A stretch of DNA of 64,000 nucleotides, from contig NC_079881.1 of the NCBI RefSeq assembly GCF_029227915.1, positions 26,823,501-26,887,500 on the forward strand, written 5' to 3'. A model generated the notes under the pieces. That model was not told where the DNA came from, searched no databases, and was given only the letters and a program-made list of their open reading frames with translations. Positions 47,788-59,251 of the stretch are shown here, one piece after another. Numbering within the stretch: the stretch's first letter is position 1; the number at the start of each line of letters is the position of its first letter. The position numbers and the translations under genes are program-made. The stretch comes from Hydractinia symbiolongicarpus (lineage: Eukaryota > Cnidaria > Hydrozoa > Anthoathecata > Hydractiniidae).

Positions 47788-49379
47788 TCATGCTTTTTAG
47801 TGGTGAAAAAATAATTTAAAAAATCGTTCGGGAAATGAGTTTACTCCCTGGGTACTTTCTTTGTATACTTTTGACTATACGGGCGGAGTCCGGGATTTAC
47901 GGGAAATCGCGGGTTTTCGTTTGCCGGCGATTAAACTTCTTTTATTCAGCGTCTCATCAAAAATGAAAACATTTTTGAAAACTACAAGTCTCATGCGTTT
48001 TAGTGGTAAAAAAATAATATAAAAAATCGTTCGGGAAATGAGTTTACTCCCTGGGTACTTCCTTTGTATACTTTTAACTATACGTCCAAGCCCGGGATTT
48101 ACGGGAAATGGCGGGTTTTCGTTTGCCGGCGATTAAACTTCTTTTATTCAGTGTCTCATCAAAAATGAAAACATTTTTGAAAACTACAAGTCTCATGCGT
48201 TTTAGTGGTGAAAAAAAAATTTAAAAAATCATTCGGGAAATGAGTTTACTCCCTGGGTACTTTCTTTGTATACATTTGACTACACGGGCCAGGCCCGGGA
48301 TTTATAAGAAATGGCTTGCTTTCGTTTGCCGGCGATTAAACCTCTTTCATTAAGCGTCTCATCAAAAATGAAAACATTTTCGAAAACTACAAGTCTCATG
48401 CGTTTTAGTGGTGAAGAAATAATTTAAAAAATCGTTCGGGAAATGAGTTTACTCCCTGGGTAATTTCTTTGTATACTTTTGACTATACGGGCCGAGTCCG
48501 GGATTTACGGAAATCACGGGTTTTCGTTTGCCGGCGATTAAACTTCTTTTATTCAGCGTCCCATCAAAAATGAAAACATTTTTGAAAACTACAAGTCTCA
48601 TGCTTTTTAGTGGTGAAAAAATAATTTAAAAAATCGTTCGGGAAATGAGTTTACTCCCTGGGTACTTTCTTTGTATACTTTTGACTATACGGGCGGAGTC
48701 CGGGATTTACGGGAAATCGCGGGTTTTCGTTTGCCGGCGATTAAACTTCTTTTATTCAGCGTCTCATCAAAAATGAAAACATTTTTGAAAACTACAAGTC
48801 TCATGCGTTTTAGTGGTAAAAAAATAATATAAAAAATCGTTCGGGAAATGAGTTTACTCCCTGGGTACTTCCTTTGTATACTTTTAACTATACGTCCAAG
48901 CCCGGGATTTACGGGAAATGGCGGGTTTTCGTTTGCCGGCGATTAAACTTCTTTTATTCAGTGTCTCATCAAAAATGAAAACATTTTTAAAAACTACAAG
49001 TCTCATGCGTTTTAGTGGTGAAAAAAAAATTTAAAAAATCATTCGGGAAATGAGTTTACTCCCTGGGTACTTTCTTTGTATACATTTGACTACACGGGCC
49101 AGGCCCGGGATTTATAAGAAATGGCTTGCTTTCGTTTGCCGGCGATTAAACCTCTTTCATTAAGCGTCTCATCAAAAATGAAAACATTTTCGAAAACTAC
49201 AAGTCTCATGCGTTTTAGTGGTGAAGAAATAATTTAAAAAATCGTTCGGGAAATGAGTTTACTCCCTGGGTAATTTCTTTGTATACTTTTGACTATACGG
49301 GCCGAGTCCGGGATTTACGGAAATCACGGGTTTTCGTTTGCCGGCGATTAAACTTCTTTTATTCAGCGTCCCATCAAAA
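47760..49379 (+). repeat. 810-bp tetramer (second kind), two copies
   Basis: Units 47760-48569 and 48570-49379. Each has a GGGCGGAGTCCGGG monomer, an AATAATATAAAAAATCG monomer with ACTATACGTCCAAG, a TTTATAAGAAATGGC monomer, and a GTGAAGAAATAA monomer with GGTAATTTC. One visible difference is TTTTTAAAAAC near 48988 for TTTTTGAAAAC near 48178. The unit is unrelated in order to the alpha-delta tetramer. Confidence 0.87.
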
Positions 49380-49681
49380 ATAAAAACATTTTTGAAAACT
49401 ACAAGTCTCATGGGATTTAGTGGTGAAATAATAATTTAAAAAATTGTTCGGGAAATGAGTTTCCTTCCTGGGTACTTTCTTTGTATACTTTTGACTATAC
49501 GGGCCGAGTCTGGGATTTTCGGGAAATCGCAGGTTTTCGTTTGCCGGCGATTAAACTTCTTTTATTTAGCGTCTCATCAAAAATGAAAACATTTTTGAAA
49601 ACTACAAGTCTCATGCGTTTTAGTGGTAAAAAAATAATTTAACACATCGTTACGGAAATGAGTTTACTCCCTGGGTACTTT
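47788..49681 (+). repeat. Long-range duplicated block, copy 1 part b
   Basis: Matches 62107-64000 at offset 14319 bp, which is 13913 plus 406. It contains the 810-bp tetramer duplication marked by TTTATAAGAAATGGCTTGC at 48301 and 49111. The match still holds at the end of the window, apart from CTGGCTAC at the window end for CTGGGTAC here. Confidence 0.9.
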
Positions 49682-49807
49682 ATTGGATGCTTTTGACTAT
49701 ACGGGCCAAGCCCGGGATTTACGGGAAATGGAGGGTTTTCGTTTGCCGGCGATTAAACCTCTTTCATTAAGCGTCTCATCACAAGTCTCATGCGTTTTAG
49801 TGGTGAA
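49665..49807 (+). repeat. Short 178-bp monomer, copy 4 (junction 49781/49782)
   Basis: Same deletion, with TTTAACACATCG upstream. It lies inside the first unit of the 988-bp duplication. Confidence 0.85.
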
Positions 49808-50652
49808 AAAATAATTTATAAAATCGTTCGGAAAATGAGTTTACTCCCTGGGTACATTATTGGATACTTTTGATTATACGGGCCAAGCCCGGGATTTACG
49901 GGAAATGGCGGGTTTTCGTTTGCCGGCGATTAAACTCCTTTTGTTCAGCGTCTTATCAAAAATGAAAACATTTTTAAAAACTGCAAGTCTCATGGACTTT
50001 AGTGGTGAAATAATAATTTAAAAAATCGTTCGGGAAATGAGTTTACTCCCTGGGTATTTTCCTTTGTATACTTTTGACTATACGGGCCGAGTCTGGGATT
50101 TACGGGAAATCGCAGGTTTTCGTTTGCCGGCGATTAAACTTCTTTTATACAGCGTCTCATCAAAAATGGAAACATTTTTGAAAACTACAAGTCTCATGCG
50201 ATTTAGTGGTGAAAAGATAATTTAAAAAATCGTTCGGGAAATGAGTTTACTCCCTGGGTAATTTCTTTGTATACTTTTGACTATACGGGCCGAGTCCGGG
50301 ATTTACGGAAATCACGGGTTTTCGTTTGCCGGCGATTAAACTTCTTTTATTCAGCGTCCCATCAAAAATAAAAACATTTTTGAAAACTACAAGTCTCATG
50401 GGATTTAGTGGTGAAATAATAATTTAAAAAATTGTTCGGGAAATGAGTTTCCTTCCTGGGTACTTTCTTTGTATACTTTTGACTATACGGGCCGAGTCTG
50501 GGATTTTCGGGAAATCGCAGGTTTTCGTTTGCCGGCGATTAAACTTCTTTTATTTAGCGTCTCATCAAAAATGAAAACATTTTTGAAAACTACAAGTCTC
50601 ATGCGTTTTAGTGGTAAAAAAATAATTTAACACATCGTTACGGAAATGAGTT

Positions 50653-50795
50653 TACTCCCTGGGTACTTTATTGGATGCTTTTGACTATACGGGCCAAGCC
50701 CGGGATTTACGGGAAATGGAGGGTTTTCGTTTGCCGGCGATTAAACCTCTTTCATTAAGCGTCTCATCACAAGTCTCATGCGTTTTAGTGGTGAA
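50653..50795 (+). repeat. Short 178-bp monomer, copy 5 (junction 50769/50770)
   Basis: Same deletion, exactly 988 bp after copy 4, inside the second unit of the 988-bp duplication. Confidence 0.85.
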
Positions 50796-51208
50796 AAAAT
50801 AATTTATAAAATCGTTCGGAAAATGAGTTTACTCCCTGGGTACATTATTGGATACTTTTGATTATACGGGCCAAGCCCGGGATTTACGGGAAATGGCGGG
50901 TTTTCGTTTGCCGGCGATTAAACTCCTTTTGTTCAGCGTCTTATCAAAAATGAAAACATTTTTAAAAACTGCAAGTCTCATGGACTTTAGTGGTGAAATA
51001 ATAATTTAAAAAATCGTTCGGGAAATGAGTTTACTCCCTGGGTATTTTCCTTTGTATACTTTTGACTATACGGGCCGAGTCTGGGATTTACGGGAAATCG
51101 CAGGTTTTCGTTTGCCGGCGATTAAACTTCTTTTATACAGCGTCTCATCAAAAATGGAAACATTTTTGAAAACTACAAGTCTCATGCGATTTAGTGGTGA
51201 AAAGATAA

Positions 51209-52829
51209 TTTAAAAAATCGTTCTGGAAATGAGTTTACTCACAGGGTACTTTCTTTGTATACATTCGACCATACGGGACAAGCTCGGAATTTACGGGAAA
51301 TGGCGGGTTTTCGTTTGCCGGCGATTAAACTTCTTTTAATCAGCGTCTCATCAAAAATGAAAACATTTTTGAAAACTACAAATCTCATCGGCTCTAATGG
51401 TTAAATAATAATTTAAAAAATCGTTCGGGAAATGAGTTTACTCCCTGGGTACTTTTTTTGTATACTTTTGACTTTAAAGGCCGAGTCCGGGATTTACGGG
51501 AAATAGCAGGTTTTCGTTTGCCGGCGATTAAACTTCTTTTATTCAGCGTCCCATCAAAAATGAAAACATTTTTGAAAACTACAAGTCTCATGCTTTTTAG
51601 TGGTGAAAAAATAATTTAAAAAATCGTTCGGGAAATGAGTTTACTCCCTGGGTACTTTCTTTGTATACTTTTGACTATACGGGCGGAGTCCGGGATTTAC
51701 GGGAATTCGCGGGTTTTCGTTTGCCGGCGATTAAACTTCTTTTATTCAGCGTCCCATCAAAAATGAAAACATTTTTGAAAACTACAAGTCTCATGCTTTT
51801 TAGTGGTGAAAAAATAATTTAAAAAATCGTTCGGGAAATGAGTTTACTCCCTGGGTACTTTCTTTGTATACTTTTGACTATACGGGCGGAGTCCGGGATT
51901 TACGGGAAATCGCGGGTTTTCGTTTGCCGGCGATTAAACTTCTTTTATTCAGCGTCTCATCAAAAATGAAAACATTTTTGAAAACTACAAGTCTCATGCG
52001 TTTTAGTGGTAAAAAAATAATATAAAAAATCGTTCGGGAAATGAGTTTACTCCCTGGGTACTTCCTTTGTATACTTTTAACTATACGTCCAAGCCCGGGA
52101 TTTACGGGAAATGGCGGGTTTTCGTTTGCCGGCGATTAAACTTCTTTTATTCAGTGTCTCATCAAAAATGAAAACATTTTTGAAAACTACAAGTCTCATG
52201 CGTTTTAGTGGTGAAAAAAAAATTTAAAAAATCATTCGGGAAATGAGTTTACTCCCTGGGTACTTTCTTTGTATACATTTGACTACACGGGCCAGGCCCG
52301 GGATTTATAAGAAATGGCTTGCTTTCGTTTGCCGGCGATTAAACCTCTTTCATTAAGCGTCTCATCAAAAATGAAAACATTTTCGAAAACTACAAGTCTC
52401 ATGCGTTTTAGTGGTGAAGAAATAATTTAAAAAATCGTTCGGGAAATGAGTTTACTCCCTGGGTAATTTCTTTGTATACTTTTGACTATACGGGCCGAGT
52501 CCGGGATTTACGGAAATCACGGGTTTTCGTTTGCCGGCGATTAAACTTCTTTTATTCAGCGTCCCATCAAAAATGAAAACATTTTTGAAAACTACAAGTC
52601 TCATGCGTTTTAGTGGTAAAAAAATAATATAAAAAATCGTTCGGGAAATGAGTTTACTCCCTGGGTACTTCCTTTGTATACTTTTAACTAAACGTCCAAG
52701 CCCGGGATTTACGGGAAATGGCGGGTTTTCGTTTGCCGGCGATTAAACTTCTTTTATTCAGTGTCTCAGCAAAAATGAAAACATTTTTGAAAACTACAAG
52801 TCTCATGCGTTTTAGTGGTGAAAAAAAAA
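51209..52829 (+). repeat. Re-joined copy of 46.2-46.5 kb and 47.6-48.5 kb material
   Basis: From 51209 to about 51545 the sequence follows the 46.2-46.53 kb order, including GACTTTAAAGGCC near 51471. It then switches within GCGTCCCATC to the 47.6-48.5 kb order at offset 4003, with GGGAATTCGC, TGCTTTTTAG and TTTATAAGAAATGGC at 52304. The switch is a clear junction. Confidence 0.8.
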
Positions 52830-54451
52830 TTTAAAAAATCATTTGGGAAATGAGTTTACTCCCTGGGTACTTTCTTTGTATACATTTGACTACACGGGCC
52901 AAGCCCGGGATTTATAAGAAATGGCTGGCTTTCGTTTGCCGGCGATTAAAACTCTTTCATTAAGCGTCTCATCAAAAATGAAAACATTTTCGAAAACTAC
53001 AAGTCTCATGCGTTTTAGTGGTGAAAAAATAATTTAAAAAATCGTTCGGGAAATGAGTTTACTCCCTGGGTAATTTCTTTGTATACTTTTGACTATACGG
53101 GCCGAGTCCGGGATTTACGGGAAATCGCGGGTTTTCGTTTGCCGGCGATTAAACTTCTTTTATTCAACGTCCCATCAAAAATGAAAACATTTTTGAAAAC
53201 TACAAGTCTCATGCGTTTTAGTGGTGAAAAAATAATATAAAAAATCGTTTGGGAAATGAGTTTACTCCCTGGGTACTTTCTTTGTATACTTTTGACTATA
53301 CGGGCCAAGCTCGGGATTTACGGGAAATGGCGGGTTTTCGTTTGCCGGCGATTAAACTTCTTTTATTCAGTGTCTCATCAAAAATGAAAACATTTTTGAA
53401 AACTACAAGTCTCATGTGTTTTAGTGGTGAAAAGATAATTTAAAAAATCGTTTTGGAAATGAGTTTACTCACAGAGTACCTTCTTTGTATACATTCGACT
53501 ATACGGGCCGAGCCCGGGATTTACGGGAAATCGCGGTTTTCGTTTGCCGGCGATTAAACCACTTTCATTAAGCCTCTCATTAAAAATGAAAACATTTCTG
53601 AAAACTACAAGTCTGATGCGTTTTAGTGGTGAAAAAAAAATTTAAAAAATCATTCGGGAAATGAGTTTACTCCCTGAGTACTTTCTTTGTATACATTTGA
53701 CTACACGGGCCAAGCCTGGGATTTATAAGAAATGGCTGGCTTTCGTTTGCCGGCGATTAAACCTCTTTCATTAAGCGTTTCATCAAAAATAAAAACATTT
53801 TCGAAAACTACAAGTCTCATGCGTTTTAGTGGTGAAAAAATAATTTAAAAAATCGTTCGGGAAATGAGTTTACTCCCTGGGTAATTTCTTTGTATACTTT
53901 TGACTATACGGGCCGAGTCCGGGATTTACTGGAAATCGCGGGTTTTCGTTTGCCGGCGATTAAACCTCTTTTATTCAACGTCCCATCAAAAATGAAAACA
54001 TTTTTGAAAACTACAAGTCTCATGCGTTTTAGTGGTGAAAAAATAATATAAAAAATCGTTTGGGAAATGAGTTTACTCCCTGGGTACTTTCTTTGTATAC
54101 TTTTGACTATACGGGCCAAGCTCGGGATTTACGGGAAATGGCGGGTTTTCGTTTGCCGGCGATTAAACTTCTTTTATTCAGTGTCTCATCAAAAATGAAA
54201 ACATTTTTGAAAACTACAAGTCTCATGTGTTTTAGTGGTGAAAAGATAATTTAAAAAATCGTTTTGGAAATGAGTTTACTCACAGAGTGCCTTCTTTGTA
54301 TACATTCGACTATACGGGCCGAGCCCGGGATTTACGGGAAATCGCAGTTTTCGTTTGCCGGCGATTAAACCACTTTCATTAAGCCTCTCATTAAAAATGA
54401 AAACATTTCTGAAAACTACAAGTCTCATGCGTTTTAGTGGTGAAAAAAAAA
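52830..54451 (+). repeat. 811-bp tetramer, two tandem copies
   Basis: Units 52830-53640 and 53641-54451. Each has TTTATAAGAAATGGCTGGC, ATTCAACGTCCC, AATAATATAAAAAATCG followed by TTTGGGAAATG, and TCTCATGTGTTTTAG followed by CACAGAGT and a one-base deletion in ATCGCGGTTTTCG (ATCGCAGTTTTCG in unit 2). Variation between units is higher than in the 988-bp or 1420-bp pairs. Confidence 0.85.
53099..53131 (+). other. Example of four-GGG ladder (possible G-quadruplex)
   Basis: GGG runs at 53099, 53110, 53119 and 53129 with loops of 8, 6 and 7 bases. The same layout is present in most monomers that keep GCGGG. Monomers with GCAGG (A'' and delta) keep only three GGG runs in this ladder. The 8-base loop is just outside the strict seven-base rule, so folding is plausible rather than certain. 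Confidence 0.6.
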
Positions 54452-54594
54452 ATTAAAAAATCATTCGGGAAATGAGTTTACTCCCTGGGTACTTTCTTTG
54501 TATACATTTGACTATACGGGCGGAGTCCGGGATTTACGGGAAATCGCGGGTTTTCGTTTGCCGGCGATTAAACTTCTTTTATTCAACGTCCCAT

Positions 54595-55252
54595 CAAAAA
54601 TGAAAACATTTTTGAAAACTACAAGTCTCATGCGTTTTAGTGGTGAAAAAATAATATAAAAAATCGTTCGGGAAATGAGTTTACTCCCTGGGTACTTTCT
54701 TTGTATACTTTTGACTATACGGGCCAAGCTCGGGATTTACGGGAAATGGCGGGTTTTCGTTTGCCGGCGATTAAACTTCTTTTATTCAGTGTCTCATCAA
54801 AAATGAAAACATTTTTGAAAACTACAAGTCTCATGTGTTCTAGTGGTGAAAAGATAATTTAAAAAATCGTTTTGGAAATGAGTTTACTCACAGAGTACTT
54901 TCTTTGTATACATTCGACTATACGGGCCAAGCCCGGGATTTACGGGAAATCGCGGTTTTCGTTTGCCGGCGATTAAACCACTTTCATTAAGCCTCTCATT
55001 AAAAATGAAAACATTTCTGAAAACTACAAGTCTCATGCGTTTTAGTGGTGAAAAAAAAAAATTAAAAAATCATTCGAGAAATGAGTTTACTCCCTGGGTA
55101 CTTTCTTTGTATACATTTGACTACATGGGCCAAGCCCAGGATTTATAGGAAATGGCTGTTTTTCGTTTGCCGGCGATTAAACTACTTTTATTCAGCGTCC
55201 CATCAAAAATGAAAACATTTTTGAAAACTACAAGTCTCATGCGTTTTAGTGG
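54595..55252 (+). repeat. 0.66-kb block repeated at 55609-56266 (1014-bp offset)
   Basis: Offset of five monomers. Shared variants are TCATGTGTTCTAG, ACAGAGTACTTTC, GCCTCTCATTAAAAATG, AATCATTCGAGAAATG, GACTACATGGGCC, GGCTGTTTTTCG and AAACTACTTTTATTC. Confidence 0.83.
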
Positions 55253-56152
55253 TGAAAAAAAAAATTAAAAAATCATTCGGGAAATGAGTTTACTCCCTGG
55301 GTACTTTCTTTGTATACATTTGACTATACGGGCGGAGTCCGGGATTTACGGGAAATCGCGGGTTTTCGTTTGCCGGCGATTAAACTTCTTTTATTCAACG
55401 TCCCATCAAAAATGAAAACATTTTTGAAAACTACAAGTCTCATGCGTTTTAGTGGTGAAAAAATAATATAAAAAATCGTTTGGGAAATGAGTTTACTCCC
55501 TGGGTACTTCCTTTGTATACTTTTAACTATACGTCCAAGCCCGGGATTTACGGGAAATGGCGGGTTTTCGCTTGCCGGCGATTAAACTTCTTTTATTCAG
55601 TGTCTCGTCAAAAATGAAAACATTTTTGAAAACTACAAGTCTCATGCGTTTTAGTGGTGAAAAAATAATATAAAAAATCGTTCGGGAAATGAGTTTACTC
55701 CCTGGGTACTTTCTTTGTATACTTTTGACTATACGGGCCAAGCTCGGGATTTACGGGAAATGGCGGGTTTTCGTTTGCCGGCGATTAAACTTCTTTTATT
55801 CAGTGTCTCATCAAAAATGAAAACATTTTTGAAAACTACAAGTCTCATGTGTTCTAGTGGTGAAAAGATAATTTAAAAAATCGTTTTGGAAATGAGTTTA
55901 CTCACAGAGTACTTTCTTTGTATACATTCGACTATACGGGCCAAGCCCGGGATTTACGGGAAATCGCGGTTTTCGTTTGCCGGCGATTAAACCACTTTCA
56001 TTAAGCCTCTCATTAAAAATGAAAACATTTCTGAAAACTACAAGTCTCATGCGTTTTAGTGGTGAAAAAAAAAAATTAAAAAATCATTCGAGAAATGAGT
56101 TTACTCCCTGGGTACTTTCTTTGTATACATTTGACTACATGGGCCAAGCCCA

Positions 56153-56763
56153 GGATTTATAGGAAATGGCTGTTTTTCGTTTGCCGGCGATTAAACTACT
56201 TTTATTCAGCGTCCCATCAAAAATGAAAACATTTTTGAAAACTACAAGTCTCATGCGTTTTAGTGGTAAAAAAATAATATAAAAAATCGTTCAGGAAATG
56301 AATTTACTCCCTGGGTACTTTCTTTGTATACTTTTAACTATACGTCCAAGCCCGGGATTTACGGGAAATGGCGGGTTTTCGTTTGCCGGCGATTAAACTT
56401 CTTTTATTCAGTGTCTCATCAAAAATGAAAACATTTTTGAAAACTACAAGTCTCATGCGTTTTAGTGGTGAAAAAAAAATTTAAAAAATCATTCGGGAAA
56501 TGAGTTTACTCCCTGGGTACTTTCTTTGTATACATTTGACTACACGGGCCAAGCCCGGGATTTATAGGAAATGGCTGGTTTTCGTTTGCCGGCGATTAAA
56601 CCTCTTTCATTAAGCGTCTCATCAAAAATGAAAACATTTTTGAAAACTACAAGTCTCATGCGTTTTAGTGGTGAAAAAATAAATTAAAAAATCGTTCGGG
56701 AAATGAGTTTACTTCCTGGGTACTTTCTTTGTATACTTTTGACTATACGGGCCGAGTCCATGG
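56153..56763 (+). repeat. 0.61-kb block repeated at 57573-58183 (1420-bp offset)
   Basis: Shared variants are GGCTGTTTTTCG, AAACTACTTTTATTC, AATGAATTTAC, ACTATACGTCCAAG and GAGTCCATG. After GAGTCCATG the right copy loses one monomer, and the offset becomes about 1217. That is consistent with a crossover inside the monomer at about 58170-58185. Confidence 0.78.
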
Positions 56764-58183
56764 ATTTATAGGAAATGGCTGGCTTTCGTTTGCCGGCGAA
56801 TAAACCTCTTTCATTAAGCGTCTCATCAAAAATGAAAACATTTTTGAAAACTACAAGTCTCATGCGTTTTAGTGGTGAAAAAATAATTTAAAAATCGTAT
56901 GGGAAATGAGTTTACTCCCTGGGTACTTTCTTTGTATACTTTTGACTATACGGGCCGAGTCCGGGATTTACGGGAAATCGCGGGTTTTCGTTTGCCGGCG
57001 ATTAAACTTCTTTTATTCAACGTCCCATCAAAAATGAAAACATTTTTGAAAACTACAAATCTCATGCGTTTTAGTGGTAAAAAAATAATATAAAAAATCG
57101 TTCGGGAAATGAGTTTACTCCCTGGGTACTTTCTTTGTATACTTTTGACTATACGGGCCAAGCTCGGAATTTACGGGAAATGGCGGGTTTTCGTTTGCCG
57201 GCGATTAAACGTCTTTTATTCAGTGTCTCATCAAAAATGAAAACATTTTTGAAAACTACAAGTCTCATGTGTTTTAGTGGTGAAAAGATAATTTAAAAAA
57301 TCGTTTTGGAAATGAGTTTACTCACAGAGTACTTTCTTTGTATACATTCGACTATACGGGCCAAGCCCAGGATTTACGGGAAATCGCGGTTTTCGTTTGC
57401 CGGCGATTAAACCACTTTCATTAAGCCTCTAATTAAAAATGAAAACATTTCTGAAAACTACAAGTCTCATGCGTTTTAGTGGTGAAAAAAGAAAATTAAA
57501 AAATCATTCGGGAAATGAGTTTACTCCCTGGGTACTTTCTTTGTATACATTTGAGTACACGGGCCAAGCCCAGGATTTATAGGAAATGGCTGTTTTTCGT
57601 TTGCCGGCGATTAAACTACTTTTATTCAGCGTCCCATCAAAAATGAAAACATTTTTGAAAACTACAAGTCTCATGCGTTTTAGTGGTAAAAAAATAATAT
57701 AAAAAATCGTTCGGGAAATGAATTTACTACCTGGGTACTTTCTTTGTATACTTTTAACTATACGTCCAAGCCCGGGATTTACGGGAAATGGCGGGTTTTC
57801 GTTTGCCGGCGATTAAACTTCTTTTATTCAGTGTCTCATCAAAAATGAAAACATTTTTGAAAACTACAAGTCTCATGCGTTTTAGTGGTGAAAAAAAAAT
57901 TTAAAAAATCATTCGGGAAATGAGTTTACTCCCTGGGTACTTTCTTTGTATACATTTGACTACACGGGCCAAGCCCGGGATTTATAGGAAATGGCTGGTT
58001 TTCGTTTGCCGGCGATTAAACCTCTTTCATTAAGCGTCTCATCAAAAATGAAAACATTTTTGAAAACTACAAGTCTCATGCGTTTTAGTGGTGAAAAAAT
58101 AAATTAAAAAATCGTTCGGGAAATGAGTTTACTTCCTGGGTACTTTCTTTGTATACTTTTGACCATACGGGCCGAGTCCATGA

Positions 58184-59251
58184 GTTACGGGAAATCGCGG
58201 GTTTTCGTTTGCCGGCGATTAAACTTCTTTTATTCAACGTCCCATCAAAAATGAAAACATTTTTGAAAACTACAAGTCTTATGCGTTTTAGTGGTGAAAA
58301 AATAATATAAAAAATCGTTCGGGAAATGAGTTTACTCCCTGGGTACTTTCTTTGTATACTTTTGACTATACGGGCCAAGCACGGGATTTACGGGAAATTG
58401 CGGGTTTTCGTTTGCCGGCGATTAAACTTCTTTTATTCAGTGTCTCATCAAAGATGAAAACATTTTTGAAAACTACAAGTCTCATGTGTTTTAGTGGTGA
58501 AAAGATAATTTAAAAAATCGTTTTGGAAATGAGTTTACTCACAGGGTACTTTCTTTGTATACATTCGACTATACGGGCCAAGCCCGGGGTTTACGGGAAA
58601 TCGCGGTTTTCGTTTGCCGGCGATTAAACCACTTTCATTAAGCCTCTCATCAAAAATTAAAACATTTCTGAAAACTACAAGTCTCATGCGTTTTAGTGGT
58701 GAAAAAAAAAAAAAAAAAAATCATTCGGGAAATGAGTTTACTCCCTGGGTACTTTCTTTGTATACATTTGACTACACGGGCCAAGCCCAGGATTTATAGG
58801 AAATGGCTGGTTTTCGATTGCCGGCGATTAAACTTCTTTTATTCAGCGTCCCATCAAAAATGAAAACATTTTTGAAAACTACAAGTCTCATGCGTTTTAC
58901 TGGTAAAAAAATAATATAAAAAATCGTTCGGGAAATGAGTTTACTCCCTGGGAACTTTCTTTGTATACTTTTAACTATACGTCCAAGCCTGGGATTTACG
59001 GGAAATGGCGGGTTTTCGTTTGCCGGCGATTAAACTTCTTTTATTCAGTGTCTCATCAAAAATGAAAACATTTTTGAAAACTACAAGTCTCATGCGTTTT
59101 AGTGGTGAAAAAAAAATTTAAAAAATCATTCGGGAAATGAGTTTACTCCCTGGGTACTTTCTTTGTATACATTTGACTACACGGGCAAATCCCGGGATTT
59201 ATAGGAAATGGCTGGTTTTCGTTTGCCGGCGATTAAACCTCTTTCATTAAG
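58184..59251 (+). repeat. End of the 51.6-59.25 kb subfamily
   Basis: Monomers with AATAATATAAAAAATCG, TCATGTGTTTTAG, TTTATAGGAAATGGCTGG and AATCATTCGGG, and a 19-base A run. It ends where the second copy of the long-range duplication begins. Confidence 0.78.
58702..58720 (+). repeat. A19 homopolymer tract
   Basis: Nineteen consecutive A residues where other monomers read a run of A, then TAATTT or AATTT, then a second run of A. It appears to come from loss of the intervening T residues. It is the longest homopolymer I saw and is a single-copy variant. Confidence 0.9.

Larger units (their letters stand above)
49233..51208 (+). repeat. 988-bp pentamer, two tandem copies
   Basis: Units 49233-50220 and 50221-51208. 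Four monomers of about 203 bp plus the 178-bp short monomer give 988 bp. The unit runs from GGTAATTTC through AAAAAATTGTTCGG, TTTAACACATCG, the short monomer, gamma and delta. I saw no internal difference between the units. Confidence 0.9.

Noticed and set aside
58085-58378. The longest minus-strand open frame, 97 codons.
   Set aside because: It spans parts of two monomers and is open only because of local substitutions. Its reading is the reverse complement of the satellite, as for the other minus-strand frames near 12.8, 26.0, 46.4, 51.4, 53.1, 53.9, 54.5, 55.5, 56.9 and 60.3 kb.
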